Notes under the pieces: model-generated
Told to the model about the DNA's origin: nothing
What the model saw: the letters and a program-made list of their open reading frames with translations, nothing else
The model's database searches: none
Position numbers and translations under genes: made by a program
In this document: piece by piece, positions 57,621 to 64,000 of the stretch
Numbering within the stretch: the first letter of the stretch is position 1
Layout: every line of letters starts with the position of its first letter
From: Toxorhynchites rutilus septentrionalis
Lineage: Eukaryota > Arthropoda > Insecta > Diptera > Culicidae
Length of the DNA stretch: 64,000 bases
Reading direction: 5' to 3'
NCBI RefSeq assembly: GCF_029784135.1
Contig: NC_073746.1
Location: forward strand, 222,655,882 to 222,719,881

Positions 57621-59200
57621 AGTGGAGTGGTAACCTTTAAAAATGTTACTCAACATATTGAGCCCAGCGTCGGTCCCTAGAGGCCGACGTTGAGCTTTTT
57701 GGTAAGAAAGCGCTGACTGACTGGGACTGCGGTTACAAAATACGCAAATAAAAATATATACGGTTTGTTTTCGGATGTTTTTCAAAATCTAACTACTTTC
57801 TAGTCGAATCTCTGACTGTTTTCTACCTACACAATAAGTATTTTTGGGATCTGGGACCGACACTGATATTGTGCAAACGCTCTTGATGCGCGCTGAATGG
57901 AAAACGAAACAAGAAAAAATCGGGGCTTAACGTGTTAATTTCACTTATACGAGTGGTCTACAATTGTATTCAGATTTTCTCATCTTTTAAATGGGAATAA
58001 AAGAATTGTTCTAAATAAGGTTTTTTTTCGAATTCTAATCAGTTAAGTACAAACAGAGCCCAAAAAAGAAAAGTTCAATAACCTTTGCATAGCTGAGATT
58101 TGATCATACGCGTAGAAAGATTTTTTCATCAAATTCCCCTAATTCCGGATCAGCTTCCTAACACCCTGTATGATGATGTATTGAAACATGAATATGATGC
58201 TTTGTACGGAATATACAAGAATGAATTACTTCATTGCTTTCCTTTTTTATACCGCGGATAAGAATTCAATTGAGGTATTGTAAAGTCTTGAAAATTATTG
58301 ATCCCTAGACTGAGTCGATTTTAATTTTTGAAATATTACTGGGTTTAATGTTAGAGTCGATAAATCGATAATTTCAAGTCATGTAAGAGTTAACTCACCG
58401 CAGAATAGTTGCAGTATCCATTATACAATGCATCATCCCTATGGTTTTATAGAAGGGATGTAAAATGTTGAAATAAGCAGCAGTATCCTGACATTGTAAT
58501 CATTTTGGCTGGTTGCTACGCGCTTCAGTTCAGTTTCCCTTCTAGCAAACAAGCCAACCCACAGATTCCGCTATTTGCTTCCAATTTGCGGTTTACAGAA
58601 ACTCAACAGTTGTGGGTTTTTGACTCCACACGCGGCACGCATAGTTCGAGAATGTGTGTACATCATCTTTGTGCGGAAAACCCGACAGAAATAAAGCAAA
58701 CAAGTTTCGTTCTTCAATTTTATTTTCAAGGGAAATCACGCTCCGCTGCCTACACGGTCCCTCACAACCGGGCAGGTTCTGTTTTCCTTCTGTGTACGCC
58801 ACAAAACCACAGCGGCAACAGCGTCAACATTATTTACATTTATATTAGAAAATAAAGTCTACGATTTCAATTTAGATTCAATCAGCAGCGAAAAATGTTC
58901 CCCCGTTGGAATGATGTGGGCTAATATTTACATTATTCAAAGCATAAATAGAATCAATTGATATGAAGCTTTTTCATCACTGTTGGGGGCTGTTGTTTCC
59001 ACAGGATGGATCTATTCGATGAATAAACCGTGAATATTACGTTATGTACGGTTTTGATCTGATACTGTCTTCGATTAATGTTTCAACTGTCACGGATACC
59101 CTCGATAATGAAATACAATGACAATTTTGTCGGCCTTAATTCGTGCTGCTTCGGGAGGTATCATATTTCTTCGAGAAAGTGGAGGACATCTTCGGATCTA
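57621..59200. other. Intergenic, unidentified ORF at 58505
   Basis: A 116-codon plus-strand frame (58505-58855, MAGCYALQFSFPSSKQANPQ) is followed closely by AATAAA at about 58850, but no domain, splice context or neighbour supports it. The rest shows nothing. Confidence 0.3.
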
Positions 59201-59204
59201 TTCA

Positions 59205-59303
59205 ATATTCCATTTTTGAAAGAATGCCGAGAGTGGGAATTGAATTCGTGACCTTTGCGTGAGAGGTATGGATGTTACAAACTACGCCAGATCGCCACCA
59301 CGA
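59205..59303 (-). mobile_element. tRNA-derived SINE, family D, fragment
   Basis: Minus strand GGTGGCGATCTGGCGTAGTT and GGTCACGAATTCAATTCCC; matches 54750-54850. Only the tRNA-like head and a short body remain. Confidence 0.6.
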
Positions 59304-59412
59304 GTTAGTAGTCTTGAAAATTCTAGAACATTGTGAAACGGCAGACAATGTATCGAATAGGTATAGCAATATCAACCAGTATGGTACTCATTTAGACTGA
59401 CCTCATGGGCTC

Positions 59413-59697
59413 ATGGAAAGTGCTTCCGTGGCCGAATAGTTAGCGTCACACCTAACATGCCGGGGGTTCGGGTTCGATTCCCGTTCTGGTAGGGGGAATT
59501 TTTCGTCAAAAAAATTCCACCGACTTGCACTGTGCTCACGCGTATTCTCTAGAGCTTGCCACTCAGAATGCATTCAAGGCGTGTTATTTGGCTTATAAAT
59601 CTCAACTAAGTACTTATAAAAATGATGCAGGTAATACTACGTTGAGACGGCGAAGTTCCTATAGGAACGTTAGTGCCATTCAAGAAGAAGGAGAAGT
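59413..59697 (+). mobile_element. tRNA-derived SINE, family A, 12-bp duplication
   Basis: Exact duplication CCTCATGGGCTC at 59401-59412 and 59698-59709. A box CGTGGCCGAATAGTTAGCG, B box GGGTTCGATTCCCGTTCTGG, family body and an AAG-rich tail. Confidence 0.92.
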
Positions 59698-59709
59698 CCT
59701 CATGGGCTC

Positions 59710-61320
59710 TCTGACTGAAAGATATTTCCACTTGGTTGTCACCATAAATTCATCGGTCAACACATTACATTATTCGCAGCGTAGTTGATTAGTAGTTTCC
59801 ATGGGATTTAAAGTATAAATAAATGGGACAATTTTTCATTACGCGCCGCGGCCATAACAAGAGTGGTCAAGACATACTTCAAAATTTTGAAATAAGGGCT
59901 TTATTCAAATCCAGCTGAATTTCAGAAACTTCACGTAACGGGGAGTTCTCTCGGATAGAATTAATGCATTTGCGATTCTCAGATCACATTACATCTTCTT
60001 GATATTATAAGTACATTATTGACCTCAAATCCATGCAATTCTGTGTGTGCATTGAGCATGCCAACCTTACGCTTCAATGTGTTCCGTGTTAAACATACAA
60101 ATATGTATGAACTTGAATTGTCACCTCAGAGTATGAACATTCATACACCGGAGGTGATAACAGTGTAATAATAATGAATAAATAATATCGCTTATTCAAA
60201 CAGAAAGCTCAACTGCTCTATATACTTTCCATTACGAATGAAAGCGGCTATTTGTAGTTACATATGCAAGCCGTTAACAGATTAATCCCAGTCACGGAAA
60301 GGGACGAAATTAGCACTTATTATGCTGGTATTCTATTGTATTGATTGTTACTGAAATCGTGGGGTTGATTGCTTGTGGGATTCATTGAATTCCAGATTAG
60401 TTCAGCAGAATGGGGCGCCATGAATGTGGTGATGGAAAATAGAAAGTATCACCTGTTTGAATAAAAGTCATCTATATTGCCTGCAAATTTCACCGCCAAC
60501 ATTGTGTATGAAATTGTAATACCTGAAAATGCGGAGGAAATGTCACCATTGTATCCCGCCAGAAAATGGAAATGAATAATGTTGTGCTGTGCAGTGCAAT
60601 TTACATTTTAATTGTCAGAAAATTTGAGCTCTCCCAAACGAGTTCATGGAAATATACAATTTCATGAAGTGGTATTTACGAAACTCTGTAGCCACAGTCT
60701 GTTTCGCAATCAAATTATTATCAACTTTATCAACTTTGAATCAATAACATGTGGTTGGATATTTTTACGAGGGTTACTACATTCATTCTTGAGAACGCTA
60801 AGTGTTTTAGGTGCCGTCTTGAAGCTCAAATAATTAAAAATAGAACAGATTTAAATGTGTTTATTTCGTTCATGATTCAATGAATCGGAAAGAAAATGCT
60901 TGATTTCAGGTTAGAGACGAATGAACTCTCTGAGTTTAAAGTCTCTTTAATTCAATACCGTTACCGTTGATTTCAGAGAAAATACCTAACTTTTACGTTA
61001 ATGCGATTCGGAAGCTGGCACATTCAATTTTCGGTCATCTCCTTACTGTAATGGCAACTAGCTGAATTTCGCCAAAACATCACTGGACCATCGAGGGACT
61101 TGGTGAAGTCCGATTTTCGAAACTATTTCTATTTCTATTTTCTATTTCGAATTATTCTGAATTCATCGTCTTATCCTACACAAGAACTCTGGTTTTTATT
61201 GCAGATTTTTTTTTCAACCTCGAGGTCTAGCAGCATGATATAAAATATTGCACAATCATTTAACTGTGGAAATGATTTGGTATTGTTAAGCGGCCTATGG
61301 GCGACTTTCAACATTATTGA
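59710..61320. other. Intergenic, nothing recognised
   Basis: About 1.6 kb of AT-rich sequence. The 73-codon frame at 60612 is not supported by any domain. Confidence 0.4.
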
Positions 61321-61518
61321 TCATCAATATTGAATATTTTGGTTTGAGCAATATAATTGTGATTGATGATTCAACGGCCGGTTTGGCGATGTTGAAGCGT
61401 AATCGAGTGGACTTCTTTAGACGTTTTGTGACAATGGATGAAACGGTGATCCATTACCACACTCCTAAGTCCAACAGGCATTCTGCATAGTGACACTGAG
61501 GTATATTTCGATGACTTA

Positions 61519-62147
61519 AGCCAGCGCTACACGATGCTACGAACATCCTCGAATGCTGGATGCTCGATGATTCGATGCATCGTGTAGTCGACTGACGAGC
61601 TACGAACCTCCAATGTCGAGTGTCGAATATTCGCGTTGGAAGGTAATCCGTTCGTTGTGGATTACCTTCCAACGCGAGTGGCACGAGTCAAAGGATTTTT
61701 GTCATTCGTTGATTCGGCACACGATGACATTCGATACACCGCTACACGATTCGTCCGAATCTATCTTTGACAGATTGGTTTGTTTACAAGTTTTAGATGA
61801 AGGAACTATGAAATTGATTCATAAAATTCAAAATATTCGGCAAAATATTCTGGTTTACTAATGTTGATTTCAAGCATTTTTAATTTACAGCCCGATATCA
61901 GTACAATTGCTACGGCAGCAATTTCAATACTCGCATCGTCATCCAGTTTCCTAACGTTTTTGATGGTAAATATAAACAATAAACATTCGATCCAAATAAT
62001 TGCCGAATGTTTGGACCGAGTGCATTGAATCGAACATTCACTTCACCGTGTAGCAACACATTCGTCACAACATTTGTCGATTCATCGAGCCAAATGTTTG
62101 AATCCAACATTCGAGTGAAACGTTGGACGAATCGTGTAGCGCCCGCA
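61519..62147. mobile_element. 629-bp TTA-target MITE
   Basis: Ends AGCCAGCGCTACACGATG and, on the other strand, TGCGGGCGCTACACGATTCG; TTA at 61516-61518 and 62148-62150. Several subterminal ACACGAT motifs occur in both orientations. A perfect hairpin is at 61631-61677. Confidence 0.82.
61631..61677. repeat. Perfect 19-bp stem hairpin
   Basis: TCGCGTTGGAAGGTAATCC and its exact inverse are separated by only 9 bases. It lies inside the MITE. Confidence 0.95.
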
Positions 62148-62402
62148 TTAGACGTGTCGTACTACGGAAAGGGAATTGAAATGTTGGAAACACGCTATAC
62201 CAAGTCTATTGCCCTCGAAGGAAACTATCTTGAGGAATAAATACAGTTTTTTTTTATTAAAAATCTCGGGACTTTTCAGCCCATGAAATGGTACGAAGGG
62301 ATGACAACCTTCTTACAAGCGGATTTGTTGGACTGCTTATTTGTTTATTCATTTCGCTAATAAATCGGATCGAAGGATGCAGATCCCTATCCCAGAGCTA
62401 CA

Positions 62403-62830
62403 CTAATTCTTTGTCAAGCCCTGCTCCATCTGACACAACCACCTCACTCGCGGGGCTCCTATTCTTCTTGATCCTACCGGATCCGATGAGAACACCATCG
62501 CCTTGGTAAATTTCAGGATACTGGGTTTGCCGTAGAGTTGAAGTAGTTCGTGGTTCATCATCCTTCTCCACGCTCCGTTTTCCTGTACAGCACCGTATAT
62601 TGTTTTGAGCACTTGGCGTTCGAAAACACCAAGTCCTTTTCGAGTATTATCTCTTCGTGCCCGTGGAGGACTACCGGTCGAATAGGAGACTTGTATATGA
62701 TACACGGTTTCCGTTGACTATGCATCTTCGATTTTCACGGCTGTTGCTGTTGTCGGTTGTTATCAACGAGCCAAGGATGACACAACAGAGGATTTTTCTC
62801 AGGCTCTACTGATAGCTTATATTTAGTCTT
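62403..62830 (-). pseudogene. Non-LTR endonuclease-reverse transcriptase, C-terminal piece
   Basis: Minus strand reads KGLGVFERQVLKTIYGAVQE NGAWRRMMNHELLQLYGKPS and later MVFSSDPVGSRRIGAPRVRW. This is the conserved tail of the endonuclease-reverse-transcriptase proteins common in insect genomes (RTE/CR1-like; clade not certain). A shifted segment further upstream (DNSNSRENRRCIVNGNR) suggests more of the same protein to about 62800. The domain between KAMV and FSSD is deleted. Confidence 0.75.
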
Positions 62831-63371
62831 AGACACATTGTTCCCAAGGTTCCTGCTTTGTGTTTCAGTCGGGTATACAAGTCCGCATGTGTTGGTTTTC
62901 AATTAGATTATATTTATGTCATCGGTAAACTAAATAGATTTGTTGAAAATCGTGCCCTGCAGTTTGTGTCATAGCGAATTTCTTGTTCAACAATTGAAAT
63001 GTTTTCAATACATATTGTTGCTTTGATATGTTTTAAATTTCATGAAATTTTTTTTAACCTAACCTACATTTATTTATTTTTAATCACACCCTTTTTTAAA
63101 ACTTTTTAATTCTAACTAAATTTTGTGATATTTACCCTAGATTTACATTTTATCCTCTACAGATCACTGATTATGGTTTTGATTTACTTAAATCTTGGAT
63201 AAAATTCCAATATTAAAAAAATATGGTAATCAAAATTTGCTATAGCTTTTCTCACCAAAACGACAGTTTGCATAGTTTTGAGCTACGGCGGACAGTGTCC
63301 ACTTCAAAGCTTATGTTTTTGAATCTGCAGAGCGTTTCAAAACAATGTATCGTCATTTGGAGGAAGTGTTT
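62831..63371. other. Intergenic, nothing recognised
   Basis: AT-rich sequence without a gene or bounded repeat. Confidence 0.4.
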
Positions 63372-63795
63372 ATTTTGACGTAGGACTACGTCTTTCATTT
63401 TAATACTGGTTGTAAATTCAAAGTTTCGAAAACAAGAGCGTTATGCCGGAGCAACAATATTTTGAGCGTTGATACCTCCTAAACATCTGGACGAAATGGT
63501 ATGATATGTACAATCTCTAGAATCTGTGTGTTATCGCTGTTGTGAAGAAGCTATCTTCGTTCGTCATAAAAGCGCTGATGAGCGGTGTCACCAAGAGCCT
63601 GTTTGTGCAAACAAACGGCATTGGTGCGCCGAGTTCATTAAATATTCCCCCTAAGGCCAAAAGGGAATCCGTCGGAAGAAGGTGACCAAGAAAGCACCAG
63701 CATCGAAAAGGCTTGAGGCATAGAAGACAGCAACCTGGCACCCTAAACCATACGTGCAACGTGTTAGTGAAAAACGTAGTCCTACGACAAAAGCA
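63372..63795 (+). repeat. Segment bounded by inverted ACGTAGGACTACGT motifs
   Basis: Starts TTTTGACGTAGGACTACGTC at 63372 and ends with AACGTAGTCCTACGACAAA at about 63790. The start matches the repeats at 28473 and 39709. It encloses the H1-like pseudogene. Confidence 0.5.
63530..63750 (+). pseudogene. Histone H1-like pseudogene fragment
   Basis: Plus strand reads VIAVVKKLSSFVIKALMSGV TKSLFVQTNGIGAPSSLNIP then PKAKRESVGRR. A one-base shift leads on to KKVTKKAPASKRLEA before a stop. The pattern (KL..F..KAL..GV.K..LVQT.G.GA.GS) is that of the C-terminal half of the H1 globular domain followed by a Lys/Ala/Pro-rich tail. Missing the first part of the globular domain and frameshifted, it cannot make a working linker histone. 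I see no intron evidence either way. Confidence 0.62.
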
Positions 63796-64000
63796 AGGCT
63801 CGAGGAATCTAACATACCAATATGCATCCCAAACCGATAGTTCATGAGGGTGTAATGATCATCCAAGAGTTTGTTTGTTGAGTCATTGAGCAATAAATGT
63901 GTCCCATTCGAAAGTAGGTATGAAAATGACAAACCTGACTGTTTTTTTTTATCCAAACAGTTTATTTTATTAGGCTCATTTAGCATTCAGCTGTAACAGA
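63796..64000. other. Window end, nothing recognised
   Basis: Minus-strand open frame 63986-63651 overlaps the H1-like pseudogene antisense and has no domain; treated as a shadow. Confidence 0.35.

Larger units (their letters stand above)
61375..62280 (+). pseudogene. mariner remnant interrupted by a MITE
   Basis: 61380-61485 reads MLKRNRVDFFRRFVTMDETV IH-YHTPKSNRHSA, the first catalytic block with Val in place of the usual Trp. After a large internal deletion, EVYFDDL continues, once the MITE and one TTA are removed, into DVSYYGKGIEMLETRYTKSI ALEGNYLEE and the stop at 62238-62240. ATAAATACAG and a TIR-like CGGGACTTTTCAGCCCATG follow. The style is that of the mellifera-type mariners. Non-functional. 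Confidence 0.8.

Overview
This is a stretch of eukaryotic, AT-rich, transposon-saturated DNA with short spliced genes. A ZAD-type C2H2 zinc-finger gene (an insect-expanded class), a remnant of a DD37E Tc1/mariner transposase of the kind known from mosquitoes, tRNA-derived SINEs, jockey-like and L1-like non-LTR retrotransposons and many TTA/TAA-targeting MITEs point to an insect, most likely a culicine mosquito. That assignment is inference; no rRNA, mitochondrial or other species marker is present.

Only two host genes look intact. At 4414-7757 (+) a seven-exon gene encodes a predicted 702-residue ZAD + C2H2 zinc-finger protein. At 11194-11635 (+) a four-exon gene encodes an 88-residue LAMTOR5 (HBXIP, Ragulator subunit) homologue, with exons too short for ordinary ORF calling. 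Exon-like open stretches at about 13.4-14.5 kb, 15.4-16.1 kb and 23.7-24.5 kb are not identified.

The rest is layered mobile DNA. 1.35-2.9 kb: a decayed mariner followed by a palindrome holding a mini-mariner. 7.9-8.8 and 12.5-13.37 kb: about 120-130 bp minisatellite arrays, the second ending in a Helitron-like CTAGT terminus and preceded by a (TA)91 tract. 14789-26281: an 11.5 kb hAT element with an 8-bp target duplication and a broken transposase, itself full of younger insertions. 26.8-38.8 kb: a jockey-like reverse transcriptase cut in two by a 10.7 kb nested element; removing the insert and one TTA copy rejoins the reading frame. 39.3-42.5 kb: MITEs. 42.5-44.95 kb: an L1-like retrotransposon. 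46.7-50.7 kb: SINEs and a broken reverse transcriptase. 50.7-54.4 kb: a pogo-like element and a fairly recent jockey-like retrotransposon with few mutations. 56.2-62.7 kb: hAT-like MITE, DD37E and mariner remnants, SINEs and a TTA-target MITE inside a mariner. 63.5 kb: a histone H1-like pseudogene.

The genes do not form an operon or pathway. The coherent story is genome archaeology: target duplications and restored frames give the relative order of insertions. I saw no CRISPR array, rRNA gene or convincing functional tRNA gene, and no previously undescribed functional system that I can support.
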